The notes beneath the pieces are model-generated. The model was not told the DNA's origin, searched no databases, and saw nothing but the letters and a program-made list of their open reading frames with translations. This document shows, piece by piece, positions 17,376-27,237 of a stretch of DNA of 64,000 nucleotides. The stretch spans positions 5,498,501 through 5,562,500 of the forward strand of contig NZ_RBXL01000001.1 of assembly GCF_003634315.1 (NCBI RefSeq), in the 5' to 3' direction. Every line of letters begins with the position of its first letter. Within the stretch, counting starts at the first letter, position 1. A program made the position numbers and the translations under genes. The stretch comes from Thiocapsa rosea (GTDB taxonomy: Bacteria; Pseudomonadota; Gammaproteobacteria; Chromatiales; Chromatiaceae).

Positions 17376-18512
17376 GTGATGCCAAAGCCTGCAGGAAAAC
17401 GGAAGCTGTCGACAGTTTGGATCGGGTTACGCGGAATACCCGACATCATGGGGGGCGTCGAAAGTCATGCCGAGCACATCTGCCCGCGACTCGCAGCGCT
17501 GGGATGCGAGGTTACCGTTGTCTGCCGCTCGACATACTCTACGGCGCACAATAACAAACATTGGCGTGGGGTCAATCTAGTCACTCTTTGGGCGCCCCGC
17601 TCAAAAAACCTCGAAGCCATTACTCACACGGTCCTGGCGGTTTTTTACGCAATTTTTAAGCGACCGGATATTCTACACATCCAGGCAGTCGGGCCTGCCC
17701 TCCTGACCCCGCTCGCCCGACTCTTCGGGCTCAAAGTCGTAGTAACCAACCATGGCCCTGACTACGTCCGCGAAAAATGGGGCCGTTTTGCAAGCCTTAT
17801 ACTCAAAAAGGGTGAGGCATTCGGGATGCGTTATGCCAATTGCGCGATTGCGATCTCTCGTACCATTCAAACGGCCGTTGAAAGAGAGTACGGTTGTACG
17901 CCATCACTTATCCCTAACGGCGTGGACCTCCCGGAGATGCCCACGTCGACGTCTCACCTAGCGACTTTTGGCTTGGAACCAGCTCGATACATCCTGATTG
18001 TAAGTCGTATTGTACCGGAAAAGAGACACGAGGATCTTATCGAAGCCTTCGGCATTGCAAAACTCCCCGGTTGGAAGCTAGCAATCGTTGGATGTGCCGA
18101 TCATCCTGGACTCCATTCAGACAAAGTTGCGCGAGCCGCCAACACCAATCCCAATGTCGTCATGACAGGCTTTCAGACCGGGGAGGCGCTGCGGCAACTT
18201 TATGCCCACGCCGGCTTGTTCGTGCTTCCTTCTTCGCATGAAGGGCTCCCAATTGCGCTACTGGAAGCGTTAAGCTATGGGCTCTCCGTACTGTCGAGCG
18301 ACATTCCTCCGCATCTTGAGCTTCGCCTCAGCGCAGAGCGCTATTTTCCAGTACATGATGTAGGAGAACTGGCAAATGCTATGATTAGACTAACTGCTCG
18401 CCCACTATCACTTGAGGAACGCACTTCCATCCGAAAATGGGTCTTGCAACGTTACAACTGGGACAAGGTCGCACAACTAACACTCGAAGCCTATATACAA
18501 GCGATGATTTGA
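17376..18512 (+). CDS. Glycosyltransferase family 4
   Basis: About 378 residues; starts are GTG 17376 or the adjacent ATG 17379. The N-terminal half has GLRGIPDIMGGVESHAEHICPRLAALGCEVTVVCR, the pattern of DUF1972-type rhamnosyl/galactosyltransferases. The C-terminal GT-B domain has ILIVSRIVPEKRHEDLIEAF and the nucleotide-sugar site LFVLPSSHEGLPIALLEALSYG with the E-x7-E arrangement. It would transfer a sugar to a lipid-linked glycan at the inner membrane. No membrane span. The IS4/twintron block starting at 18540 now separates it from the downstream glycan genes. Confidence 0.88.
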   Translation: MMPKPAGKRKLSTVWIGLRGIPDIMGGVESHAEHICPRLAALGCEVTVVCRSTYSTAHNNKHWRGVNLVTLWAPRSKNLEAITHTVLAVFYAIFKRPDILHIQAVGPALLTPLARLFGLKVVVTNHGPDYVREKWGRFASLILKKGEAFGMRYANCAIAISRTIQTAVEREYGCTPSLIPNGVDLPEMPTSTSHLATFGLEPARYILIVSRIVPEKRHEDLIEAFGIAKLPGWKLAIVGCADHPGLHSDKVARAANTNPNVVMTGFQTGEALRQLYAHAGLFVLPSSHEGLPIALLEALSYGLSVLSSDIPPHLELRLSAERYFPVHDVGELANAMIRLTARPLSLEERTSIRKWVLQRYNWDKVAQLTLEAYIQAMI

Positions 18513-18539
18513 CGCTCGTAGGTTCATTTTGCGTAACCT

Positions 18540-18549
18540 GTCCAGGTAC
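18540..18549. repeat. Left copy of the 10-bp IS4 target duplication
   Basis: GTCCAGGTAC here and at 32693-32702 bound the 14.1-kb block. The left copy directly abuts the 3' end (CCCGAC on the minus strand) of the left twintron. Confidence 0.85.
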
Positions 18550-18593
18550 GTCGGGTAGCAGGGTGACCTTACGGTCACCCCGCCCCCTAAGGT

Positions 18594-20582
18594 AGGGTCG
18601 AGAACTGGCGCGCCGAGGTTAGGGTCCGGTGGATCCTCCAGCGCTTTCGCGCTGGCCCTCAGTCCGGCTCCCATGATCACGTTTCCAGCCCCCGCCACGT
18701 CAAACCCGGCGTGCCGTTTTCCGGCACCGGGCTTTCCTGCCGACTTCACATCCAGGGTTATGAGACCGCTTGCACTGGGAGCGCTTTCGGCTTACGCAGC
18801 CCGATTCGGTACCCGTCGTAGAGCCCGAGCACCTCGTATAGCCACGTCCTACTCCACCTCTTCCAGCCAAAGCCCTGACGCTGCCGCGCGCGCATCAGAT
18901 GGCGCCGAATCTTCTTCTCCACCCAATCTTGGACATACCCGAAACAGCGACTGGAGTGCCCCACCCGAAAGTAGCCTACCCACCCCCTGAGGATCGGATT
19001 GATCAAGGCGATCACCCGATCGATCGGCTGCGAGCGGTAGCGGCGGAACACGTCCTTGAGGCGTTGTAGGATCGCGGTACGCGCCTTCATCCGTGGCGTG
19101 TAACGCGCGCCCCAGACCCCGCGCCGAGTCTTGGCCCGGCGGAAGTCAAAGCCCAGGAAGCTGAATGCCCCTCCCCGGCTCAGGTCCAGCCGTCGTGTCT
19201 TGTCTTGATTGAGTTGCACATCGAGCTTGGCCAACTCCTCGACCAAGCGTCGCCAGGCCGCGTCCTTGAGCCAGTTCCACCGGCGATACCCATCGACCAA
19301 GATCACCAGGTCATCGGCATAACGGGCATACTCGATATAGGTATAGCGTCCGTTGCGGGTGACCTCCTTGGCCCGCTCCAGCATCCGGTCGACCTCGTTG
19401 AGGTAGAGGTTACTGAGCAGGGGTGAGATCACACCGCCTTGCGGAACGCCCCGCTTGCCACTGGCCTTGAGGATACGCTTGAGCAAGCCCAAGACCTGAT
19501 CATCGCGGACCCGCTCCGCCACCTTCCCCAAGAGGAGATCGTGACGAACCGTGTCGAAGTAAGACGCCAGGTCCACATCAATCACATAGGTCTTGTTGCT
19601 CACAATGGCCTCGGCCACGCGCTGCACGGCTTGATGCGCCGTGCGCTTGGGTCGGTATCCATAGCTTCCATCCTGGAAGTCAGCCTCGAAGATCGGCTCC
19701 AGAATCAGCTTGAGCGCCCCCTGGACCACGCGATCGCGAATGCAGGGAATCCCCAGGACGCGCATGCGCCCGTCTCCCTTGGGAATCTCCCGGCGGCGAT
19801 TCGGTTGCGGTCGGTAGGTTCCGATGACCAGCTCATCCCGGATGCCTTTCAGAAACGCCTCCACGCCAGCCGCCTCGATGGCCGCGAACGTCACCCCGTC
19901 ACTGCCGGGGGCACCGTTGTTCGCTTTCGCCATCGCATAGGCCGCGTGCAGGGTCTCCTCTTTGCACACGTGGACGTAGAGTCCCCAGAAGCGCCAGGCC
20001 GGTTCAGCCTTCGCCTTGATGTAGATCCTCTTCCTCAGGTCTTGCAGATCGATGGGCGTCGTTGTCATCTCGCCCCTGCCTCCCATCTTGTTCAAGGATT
20101 GCCAACAGTAGGGCGCCTTCGCTCCACGGACATTACCCCGCTTCAGCGCTACTACGCGCCCATCCGCCACCCGCTCGCCTTCGGTCCACTTCCCGGTGTC
20201 GCCGGTTATAAGACCTACCTTGCTCCGGGGATTTCGCCCCGGGGCGAGACGGGCTTCTCCAGTTGCTTAGCGTGCCCTTGCCACCATGCCGTCGCTACTC
20301 ACCCCGCCGAAGTGGTCGGATCGTCTCGGTCAGATTTCGACCCGCCATGCTGCCTTCGCCCCACGGTTGCAGGCTCGGCCTTCGGAGCTACGCATTGTCG
20401 AGGCCATCATTGCGTTCACTGTTGTTACGGCCTGGTGACTCGCCACCTCCCCAAGGAAGGTGCTGTCGATCGGCTTCAGAGTCTTGGTCTCCCGCCACCC
20501 TGCGATCCAAGCTACGGGGCTCCTGACTGTTACCCCGGCAGGACTGTCTCCTGCTGAACACGCCAGCCTTCGCTGGACACAC
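18594..20582 (-). mobile_element. Inner group II intron of the left twintron
   Basis: It starts GTGTGTCCAGCG directly after outer domain V, contains its own maturase, and has a domain V-like hairpin at 18703-18733 (AGCCCGGTGCCGG / CACGCCGGGTT). The 3' end is near 18594 but not fixed; the next recognisable outer sequence is the GGGGGCGGGG strand of domain VI. Confidence 0.65.
18758..20068 (-). CDS. ltrA: Group II intron reverse transcriptase/maturase (inner intron, left copy)
   Basis: 436 residues from ATG 20068 (MTTTPIDLQDLRKRIYIKAK), which has a GGAGGCAGGGG ribosome site. RT blocks: NGAPGSDGVTFAAIE, GIPCIRDRVVQGALKLILEP, GYRPKRTAHQAVQ, VIDVDLASYFDTVRHDLL, RGVPQGGVISPLLSNLYL and active site YARYADDLVIL. 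The maturase domain follows (NPILRGWVGYFRVGHSSRCF). No HNH endonuclease. Supports splicing and mobility of the inner intron. Identical to 29296-30606. Confidence 0.92.
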   Translation of the reverse strand: MTTTPIDLQDLRKRIYIKAKAEPAWRFWGLYVHVCKEETLHAAYAMAKANNGAPGSDGVTFAAIEAAGVEAFLKGIRDELVIGTYRPQPNRRREIPKGDGRMRVLGIPCIRDRVVQGALKLILEPIFEADFQDGSYGYRPKRTAHQAVQRVAEAIVSNKTYVIDVDLASYFDTVRHDLLLGKVAERVRDDQVLGLLKRILKASGKRGVPQGGVISPLLSNLYLNEVDRMLERAKEVTRNGRYTYIEYARYADDLVILVDGYRRWNWLKDAAWRRLVEELAKLDVQLNQDKTRRLDLSRGGAFSFLGFDFRRAKTRRGVWGARYTPRMKARTAILQRLKDVFRRYRSQPIDRVIALINPILRGWVGYFRVGHSSRCFGYVQDWVEKKIRRHLMRARQRQGFGWKRWSRTWLYEVLGLYDGYRIGLRKPKALPVQAVS

Positions 20583-20674
20583 AACCGTGCTTGCGACTTT
20601 CACCGCACACGGCTCAAGCCTTGAAAAGGCACCGTGAAGCACCCGGCGATCAACGGGGGTTCGGCTAAGACGCG

Positions 20675-22126
20675 TCACGCGACGAGCCATGCAGGAGCCT
20701 GCACGGGTAGCCGTCCCCGCTGACGCCCGCGACGCTCGACGAAATAGTCGGCCTGTTGCGGGTCGTAGGGGTTGGCGTCGCCGCGGATCTTCACATGGCG
20801 TCGAATCGGGATACTCGCCATCCGAAAGAGCGTGACCGATCCGTCCGTGAACACCCAGTCTCGGCCGTCCTTGTGGGCATAATAGCGATCCTTGAGCCAC
20901 TTGCGGCCTTTTTGGGGATGTCGTCGTTTGGCCCAATTCCATGTCATGCACCAGATCGCGTGATCGATGTCGCTGAAGGTCTCCTTGCTCACGACATGGC
21001 GGTAGTAGAAACCCCATCCCCGAATGACGGGATTGAGGCGCCGGATCAACACATCCTGCGACAGGCTGCCGCCCGCTTCGAGGAGGGTCCGGACCTTTTC
21101 CTTAACCGCGGCGATACTGGGTTTGGCCGGTGTGATGAGCAGTTTTCCATGATACTTGCGCAGATTGAAGCCGAGGAAGTCGAACCCGTCGTCGATATGC
21201 ACGATCCGGGTTTTCGCTTCGGACAGCTCCAGGCCTCGCTCCATGAGGAACTGCTGCACCAGGGGTTTGACCTCATCGGCCAGCAGCGCCAAGGACGCGC
21301 CGGTGATGATGAAGTCATCCGCATAGCGGACCAGGTTGACCTTGTCACGGGGGTGGAACCGCGCACGCAGGCGCTGCTCCAGCCCGTCGAGGGCCATATT
21401 GGCCGCCGTCGGGGAGAGGATCCCCCCTTGCGGAGTGCCTTGCGTCGTAGGACGGAAGACCCCGCGTTCCATGAAACCGGCCTTGAGCCAGCCCCGCAGC
21501 TTCCCTTGGTTCGTCGGGACATGTTCGAGGAGCCACGGATGTGACAATTCATCGAAACAGGCCCGGATATCCCCTTCCAGAATCCATTCGGCGCAGTTGC
21601 GTCGACACAGTGCGAGAAAACACCCGGCGATCGCATCATGCGCCCCGCGCGCCTTGCGAAAGCCATAGGAGCACGGGTCGGCCAGGGTTTCCGACACCGG
21701 ATCCAGCGCCAGCAACTCCAGGGCCTGTTCGGCCCTGTCGGCGTGCACCGGAATGCCGAGCGGGCGGCGTTTTCCGTTTTTCTTGGGGATGTAGATCCGT
21801 CTAAGCGGTTTTGGCCGGTAGTCCCTTGCATTCAACCGATGGGCTTGTCGCCACTTGCGCGCGGGGGTATTCAACAGCGCACCATCGACCCCCGGCGTGT
21901 TCTTGCCCCGATTGGAACTCACCCGCTGCACCGCCAAGAGTTTGGCGGCGAGCGAGTTGGCGAGCAGGCGTTGCAGCGACCGCACGCGGTGCCACTTGCC
22001 GGCTCTGACCGCCTTCACGATTCGCGCTTGGAGTCGGCCGACGAGACGACGTATCCTGGACCAGTCGATGGCAAACCAGGGCGCCGTCCCATCCCGAGGG
22101 CCTTCAATGATGCCGAGGGCAATCAT
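20675..22126 (-). CDS. ltrA: Group II intron reverse transcriptase/maturase (outer intron, left copy)
   Basis: 483 residues. An N-terminal RT0-type region (RRLVGRLQARIVKAVRAGKWHRVRSLQRLL, SNRGKNTPGVDG) precedes RT blocks IYIPKKNGKRRPLGIPVHADRAEQ, YGFRKARGAHDAI, EGDIRACFDELSH, QGTPQGGILSPTAANMAL and LVRYADDFIITG. The maturase helix region follows (LNPVIRGWGFYYRHVVSKETF), then a basic tail (YFVERRGRQRGR). The start at 22126 is the longest in frame; an internal start is possible. A different RT subclass from the inner intron's enzyme. Identical to 27238-28689. Confidence 0.92.
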   Translation of the reverse strand: MIALGIIEGPRDGTAPWFAIDWSRIRRLVGRLQARIVKAVRAGKWHRVRSLQRLLANSLAAKLLAVQRVSSNRGKNTPGVDGALLNTPARKWRQAHRLNARDYRPKPLRRIYIPKKNGKRRPLGIPVHADRAEQALELLALDPVSETLADPCSYGFRKARGAHDAIAGCFLALCRRNCAEWILEGDIRACFDELSHPWLLEHVPTNQGKLRGWLKAGFMERGVFRPTTQGTPQGGILSPTAANMALDGLEQRLRARFHPRDKVNLVRYADDFIITGASLALLADEVKPLVQQFLMERGLELSEAKTRIVHIDDGFDFLGFNLRKYHGKLLITPAKPSIAAVKEKVRTLLEAGGSLSQDVLIRRLNPVIRGWGFYYRHVVSKETFSDIDHAIWCMTWNWAKRRHPQKGRKWLKDRYYAHKDGRDWVFTDGSVTLFRMASIPIRRHVKIRGDANPYDPQQADYFVERRGRQRGRLPVQAPAWLVA

Positions 22127-23817
22127 CGTCTAAAGAAACCCGTCGGGTTGAGCCTGTCGCAGGCGTGTTTCGTGAGTCAAGACCCGCCGGAAGTCTGCCC
22201 CCTTTCGGGGTAGGGCAAAGCTTGAACCCCTATCCGACCCATTACGGATCGGCATTCGCTTTCTCCGGCATCCTTTACCCGCTCGCCCGCGGGTCGACCC
22301 TTGCGGGCCGCTGTCCACCGTCCTTGTGGGAGCGATCGGGCTTACCACGTTTCGCATGTGTACCATTCCCGAAGGGGTTAGGCTCCGCCTCTCCGCCGGC
22401 AGCGCGACATCTGCGCGGGGCCAACATTGGAAGCCCCGACCTGACTGCCCACCTTTTGGTCCATGCCTGGTCAGCCTCTTTGGCATGTTCTTAGTAACGA
22501 CGGCTCAACAGCGATTCACCTGAGTTAGCCTTGCCCTTCAACCCCGGCTCCCGACCGCCTCGAGGCTGGCAGTCGCGACCTCCCCTCGCGGTTTGGTCGC
22601 CCGTCTGATCGACGGAGGCTACCGTGTCCCGGACGCTTCGCACCTCGGGGTTACCCCCGACGCACGGCCCGGTAGGGTACCGGCGGCAGAACGCCGGATC
22701 TCTTTGATCTCCTTGATAAATACACATGCGACATCGTGTCGCACGAATGTCGTTAAGTTAGCGTTTTTTGAATCATAACCCTCTGACAATGTTAGAATAG
22801 TTCTGTATTCACAACCCGATGCGAGGGCACCCAAATGGTACTCAAACCCAAGGCGACTGACTTCACCCCCACTGAAATCGCACACATAACGGGGATTTTC
22901 TTCTATCTATAGGGCTATAAGCAATACTTTGGCATCGTCGGACTTCATGGAGCGCCACCGGGTCGGGGAGAAAGCGTTCACGCGCGATCGTAAGCTGCCG
23001 CTGCCGCAACTGGTGAGGTTTTTGCTGAACTTACGCAAAGGTGCCAACCAGGACGAATTGGATCGCTTCTTCGAGGTCGTGTGCGAGCAACCGCTGGCCG
23101 ACAGTGTCTCCAAGTCGGCTCTGACCCAAGCCCGCGCCAAGCTGCGTCCCGAGGCGTTCAGCGAACTCAGTGATGTGCTGGTGAACGAGGCGATGCGTAC
23201 GCTGCCGATGCGCCGCTGGCATGGTTTTCGGCTGCTGGCGGTGGACGGGTCGACGTTTCTGTTGCCCAAGGAACCGGCGATCGTGGAGGCGTTCGGGCAA
23301 ACCGGAGAGGTCACGCCGCAGGCGCGTTTCTCGCGGCTCTACGACGTCCTCAATCGTGTCATCGTGGCGGCGGACATCGAGCCGTTGAGCGTCGGCGAGC
23401 GCATTCTGGCCGGCGAGTATCTGCCGGCGACCCGGGTCGATGATCTGCTGCTCTACGATCGCGGCTATCCGGCGTTCTGGCTGTTTGCCTCCCACGCCGT
23501 CGAGCAACGCCACTTCTGTGTCCGTGTGCCGCGCGCCTTCTGCACCGAGGTGGAGGCGTTTGCCGCCGGTGGCGCGCGCAGCGCCGTGATTGAGCTGACG
23601 CCCTGCGATGAAGCGCGTCGCCAATGCCAAGCCTTTGGCTTGCCGACCGAGGCGCTGCGGCTGCGCCTGATTCGGGTGCACCTGAAGAGCGGGGAGGAGG
23701 AGTTCCTGATCACCTCGCTGCTCGACGAGGAGGCATTCCCCACGCCGCTGTTCAAGCACTTGTACCATCTGCGCTGGGGCATCGAGATTGACCAGACATG
23801 GTGCCTCCATAAATCAC

Positions 23818-25974
23818 TCAGGCAGGGTCGACGGAGGGATCGTCGCTCCCGACGCGGACATGCCGCGCCCAGCGGCGGGGGACGCTGCGCAGGGCACGCA
23901 GGCGCTCGATCTCGGCGGCGTCGGCGCGAATCAACCATTGGCGGTGACCGCCCCGCTCGACCCGGCGGGCCTGCAGCACGCCTTTGCGTAGCCAGCTGAA
24001 CAGGGTGACCGACGGCATCTCCAGTTCCAGCGCCAACTCGCTGATGCTCCATTCGTCGGCCTGCCGATCGACCCAAGGCGCTTGTCGGCGCGTCGACGAA
24101 CCCGCCGAAACGCCCTGACGGGCGAGCAAGGTTGCCACCATCGCGGCATTGAAGGTCTGCCGCCGTTTCGCCGGATGCCACCGCTCGTTATTGAGTTGCC
24201 GCGCGATCTGCGCACAGGTCTGCCCCTCTTGATGTAAGCATAGAACACGCGCCGCCAGTTCGGGATAGGTGCTGAGCTGCTCCAGACGCGCCACCGGACG
24301 GGTCAGGCGTTCCCGGGTGCGGTGACCGCCGATCCAGTGCACCTCCACGGCGACCTGCTCGCTGTCGTCGATGACCGTGACGATGACCCGCTCCACGAGC
24401 AGTCGCACGATGGCTTGGCGTTCGTCGTTGCCGGTGGTCTCGGCGTTCCAGAGGGCCGGAAGGTCGCCGGCGAGTCGGCGGATCCGCGCGCGCTCCTCGG
24501 CCGACAACGCGGTCGGCTCGCTCGCCATGCAACGCGCATACTCGGCCTTGAGCTGATCCTCCGCGGCCAGGGCCGCCTCCCAATCCTGCTCCAGGGTGCG
24601 CGCCACCAGCCGATTCTCCGGCTCGACCGCGCGATACTGCCGCGCGGCACGCTCGGCGTCATAACGGGCGCGCTCCAGACGCTGTTGCCAGTGGGCGTGC
24701 CGGCGCGCGCGCTCGGCTTGGAGGTCCTCGGCGACCTGCAGGCTGATCTCCAACGCCGCCGGCTGCAGCGCCTCCAGGACCAACCGGCCGATCAACGCGT
24801 CAAGCGGCCCACCGCTGAGCGATTGACACAGCGGCGCCCCGTAGTCGACCGCCTCGCGGCTGCAGCTGTAGCGCAATCCGGATCCGCTGTTGGTGTATTG
24901 CGTGGCCATGGCCAGACCGCAGCGACCGCAGATCAGGCGACCCGACAGCAACGAGGGGCCCGCACGGACCACGCCGCCGGCTTGGGCGGTATTGGCCGCG
25001 AGCTGGCGCAGGTTCCGCTCGTATTGGTCCCAGTCGATGTAGGCCGGCAGGTGATCTTTGATCAGCACCTCCCACTGCTGCGGCGGCGCGACCGTGCGCC
25101 CGCTCGACGGACGTCCCGGCTGGCGACGGCGTGGATCCGTGGGGCGACGCCCGTAGGCGTAGGCACCGGCGTAGATGGGGTTGTGCAGCAGGTTGCTCAG
25201 CGTCACGCGGTTGGGGCGACGCCAGTCGAGCTCGCCGGTGCGCGGACCGCTGCGCACCCGATCGGGCAATTGGATGTGCTGATCCACCAGATAACGCAGA
25301 ACCCCGTTGATCGTGCCGCACCGTTGGAACTGCCGAAACACCGTCTCGATCACGCCCCGAACCTGCGCGTCGGGATCCTTGATCACCTCTCCGGAGGGCG
25401 CGCGGACATAGCCGCGCGGCAGCAGCGCGTGCAGCTCTCCGCGGCGTGCCTTCGCGCGCTTGCCCTCGAGCATGCGCTGCTTGAGGATGTGCAGCTCCGC
25501 TTCCGACATCGTCCCCTTCAGTCCCAACAGCAACCGGTCGTTGTAGGTCTGCGGATCATAGATCCCGTCGGCATCCCCGATCAGGGTCGCAAACAGTCCG
25601 CAGACCTCCAGCAATTGATACCAGTCCCGCGAGCTGCGCGCCAAGCGCGAGATCTCGATGCCGAGGACGATGCCGACATGATCCAGGCCGACTTCGGCCA
25701 TCAGCCGCTGAAAGCCGGGCCGGCCCTCGGCGCTCGCCCCGGAACGGCCCAGGTCCTCATCGATCAGGAGGATCTGCGAGGGCGACCAGCCCAGCTCGAC
25801 CGCCCGATCCACCAGGGCGTACTGCAGCCGGGTCGACTCTTGGTGGCGCTCCACTTGCTGCAGCGTGGATTGGCGCACGTAGACCACGGCTTGGCGCTGC
25901 AGATGCGAGGACTGGATCTTCCCGTACGTCGAGTTGGCCGGCGCACGGTACACGGGCGAGAGGACGGCGCTCAT
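23818..25974 (-). CDS. Large serine recombinase (copy A)
   Basis: 718 residues. The resolvase domain has catalytic Ser36 in VYVRQSTLQQVERHQEST, plus DEDLGRSGASAEGRPGFQRLM, EISRLARSSRDW and LKGTMSEAELH. A recombinase domain follows (RRPNRVTLSNLLHNPIYAGAYAYGRR). The zinc ribbon is ICGRCGLAM ... RYSCSREAVDYG. A long coiled segment comes near residues 420-480 (ERARRHAHWQQRLERARYDAERAARQY), then a C-terminal excisionase-like HTH (WSISELALELEMPSVTLFSWLRKGVLQARR). It would integrate and excise its element by Ser-DNA intermediates. The added HTH may help choose the target, but this is inference. Complete and probably active. Confidence 0.92.
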   Translation of the reverse strand: MSAVLSPVYRAPANSTYGKIQSSHLQRQAVVYVRQSTLQQVERHQESTRLQYALVDRAVELGWSPSQILLIDEDLGRSGASAEGRPGFQRLMAEVGLDHVGIVLGIEISRLARSSRDWYQLLEVCGLFATLIGDADGIYDPQTYNDRLLLGLKGTMSEAELHILKQRMLEGKRAKARRGELHALLPRGYVRAPSGEVIKDPDAQVRGVIETVFRQFQRCGTINGVLRYLVDQHIQLPDRVRSGPRTGELDWRRPNRVTLSNLLHNPIYAGAYAYGRRPTDPRRRQPGRPSSGRTVAPPQQWEVLIKDHLPAYIDWDQYERNLRQLAANTAQAGGVVRAGPSLLSGRLICGRCGLAMATQYTNSGSGLRYSCSREAVDYGAPLCQSLSGGPLDALIGRLVLEALQPAALEISLQVAEDLQAERARRHAHWQQRLERARYDAERAARQYRAVEPENRLVARTLEQDWEAALAAEDQLKAEYARCMASEPTALSAEERARIRRLAGDLPALWNAETTGNDERQAIVRLLVERVIVTVIDDSEQVAVEVHWIGGHRTRERLTRPVARLEQLSTYPELAARVLCLHQEGQTCAQIARQLNNERWHPAKRRQTFNAAMVATLLARQGVSAGSSTRRQAPWVDRQADEWSISELALELEMPSVTLFSWLRKGVLQARRVERGGHRQWLIRADAAEIERLRALRSVPRRWARHVRVGSDDPSVDPA

Positions 25975-26101
25975 CGGCGTTCTCCTCTGCCATCCCGGCT
26001 GCGCTCAGCCGATGTTCGACCAAGCGGCTCAGCAGGACAATCAGGCGCTCTCGCTGCCGCGGCGGCAGTGTGCTCCAATCGATCGGAGCCTTGCGCGTCA
26101 T
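25757..26101 (-). CDS. Small accessory ORF of the serine-recombinase element, copy A
   Basis: From ATG 26101 the frame MTRKAPIDWSTLPPRQRERLIVLLSRLVEHRLSAAGMAEENADER resembles the small ORF at 8569-8743. The open frame runs on past the recombinase start at 25974, so the functional 3' end is uncertain and the tail is probably only overlap. Function unknown; position suggests a partner of the recombinase. Confidence 0.4.
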   Translation of the reverse strand: MTRKAPIDWSTLPPRQRERLIVLLSRLVEHRLSAAGMAEENADERRPLARVPCAGQLDVREDPVLASAAPSRGLRAPIHAAASGAPPRVDPAAVRPGGSGGRAGLVALADPPDR

Positions 26102-27237
26102 GCCGGTGATCCAGCCATTTCGCAAGTTCCAACAACGCCCTACAATCCAGTATTGGTGACGTTTCGGGGGTTGTCAAAAACGCATCTACGGCGGTTTTCG
26201 TGATGGGGTATCGAGGAGGGGTACAAAACGGAAAAATCCCGGGTCGAGGTGGAGAACTTCTCCGGGCGCACGGTGCACGCACTCAAGCAGGACGTCCTCG
26301 CCAAGATCTTGACGCTCAACCTCACGGCGATCCTGGTGTGGGTGGCGCAATGGATGACCACGCGCCTGTATCAGGAGCGCCGACGCGGCTATCAGGTCAA
26401 CTTCGCCAATGCACTGTCGAAAATGAAGGACAACGTCGTGCGCCTGCTCTCTTTGGAGCCACCGCCCGGCCTCCTTGAACGGCTCCTCTGTGCCATGGCA
26501 CTGGAGGTGGAGGCGATCCGGCCCGATCGGTCGTTCCCGCGTAACATCAAGTCCACGAAGCCAAAACGCTTCCATCCCAACTACAAGCGCTGCCGCTAGG
26601 GCTTAACTTAATGGCATTGGTGCGACACGAGGTCGCATGTGTATTTATCAAGGAGATCAAAGAGATCCGGCGTTCTGCCGCCGGTACCCTACCGGGCCGT
26701 GCGTCGGGGGTAACCCCGAGGTGCGAAGCGTCCGGGACACGGTAGCCTCCGTCGATCAGACGGGCGACCAAACCGCGAGGGGAGGTCGCGACTGCCAGCC
26801 TCGAGGCGGTCGGGAGCCGGGGTTGAAGGGCAAGGCTAACTCAGGTGAATCGCTGTTGAGCCGTCGTTACTAAGAACATGCCAAAGAGGCTGACCAGGCA
26901 TGGACCAAAAGGTGGGCAGTCAGGTCGGGGCTTCCAATGTTGGCCCCGCGCAGATGTCGCGCTGCCGGCGGAGAGGCGGAGCCTAACCCCTTCGGGAATG
27001 GTACACATGCGAAACGTGGTAAGCCCGATCGCTCCCACAAGGACGGTGGACAGCGGCCCGCAAGGGTCGACCCGCGGGCGAGCGGGTAAAGGATGCCGGA
27101 GAAAGCGAATGCCGATCCGTAATGGGTCGGATAGGGGTTCAAGCTTTGCCCTACCCCGAAAGGGGGCAGACTTCCGGCGGGTCTTGACTCACGAAACACG
27201 CCTGCGACAGGCTCAACCCGACGGGTTTCTTTAGACG

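Larger units (their letters stand above)
18550..22744 (-). mobile_element. Left twintron: outer group II intron with a nested second intron
   Basis: The outer intron starts GTGCGACACG at 22744 on the minus strand. Its first base follows the terminal base of the IS4 left tip. Its domain V (GAGCCGTGTGCGGTGAAAG ...) lies at 20583-20615. Domain VI (GGTGACC-GTAA-GGTCACC, bulged A seven from the end, CCCGAC) lies at 18550-18585. A complete second intron (GTGTGTCC start at 20582) separates V from VI. The arm is a mirror image of 26620-30785: coordinates sum to 49364 and both reverse transcriptases are identical. Confidence 0.8.
23787..26215 (-). mobile_element. Serine-recombinase element (type 2), copy A
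   Basis: 2429 bp between two ATCGAG repeats (23781-23786 and 26210-26215). The right end reads TGGGGTATCGAG, nearly identical to the target TGGGGCATCGAG. No inverted repeats. Contents: a 718-residue serine recombinase and a small overlapping ORF. The sequence matches copy B (47367-49795) at a constant offset of 23580, and all predicted proteins are identical. Confidence 0.88.
22929..26599 (+). pseudogene. IS4-family transposase split at its catalytic Glu codon
   Basis: The first part (22929-23786; TTG start, upstream context weak) reads SSDFMERHRVGEKAFTRDRKLPLPQLVRFLLNLRKGANQ, then LLAVDGSTFLLPK (first Asp), LLYDRGYPAFWLF (second Asp) and YHLRWGIE. The rest (26216-26599) reads EGYKTEKSRVEVENFSGRTV to NYKRCR and a stop. 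Together they give 413 residues with an exact Y-2-R-3-E-6-K signature. The insertion lies right after the Glu codon, between ATCGAG copies. Otherwise undamaged. Confidence 0.9.
22745..26619 (+). mobile_element. IS4-family element between the twintrons
   Basis: The left tip GAATGTCGTTAAGTTAGCG and the right tip (inward from 26619) CAATGCCATTAAGTTAAGC resemble the ends of classical IS4 (TAATGCCGATCAGTTAAGG). Without the serine-recombinase insertion it would be 1446 bp, a normal IS4 length. The 10-bp duplication GTCCAGGTAC lies outside the two introns, showing that the IS inserted first and the introns came later. Confidence 0.85.

Noticed and set aside
24322-26109. 595-residue plus-strand ORF (and its twin at 47902-49689)
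   Set aside because: Lies fully antisense to the serine recombinase; high GC leaves the opposite strand open. No domain, Arg/Leu/Gln-rich.
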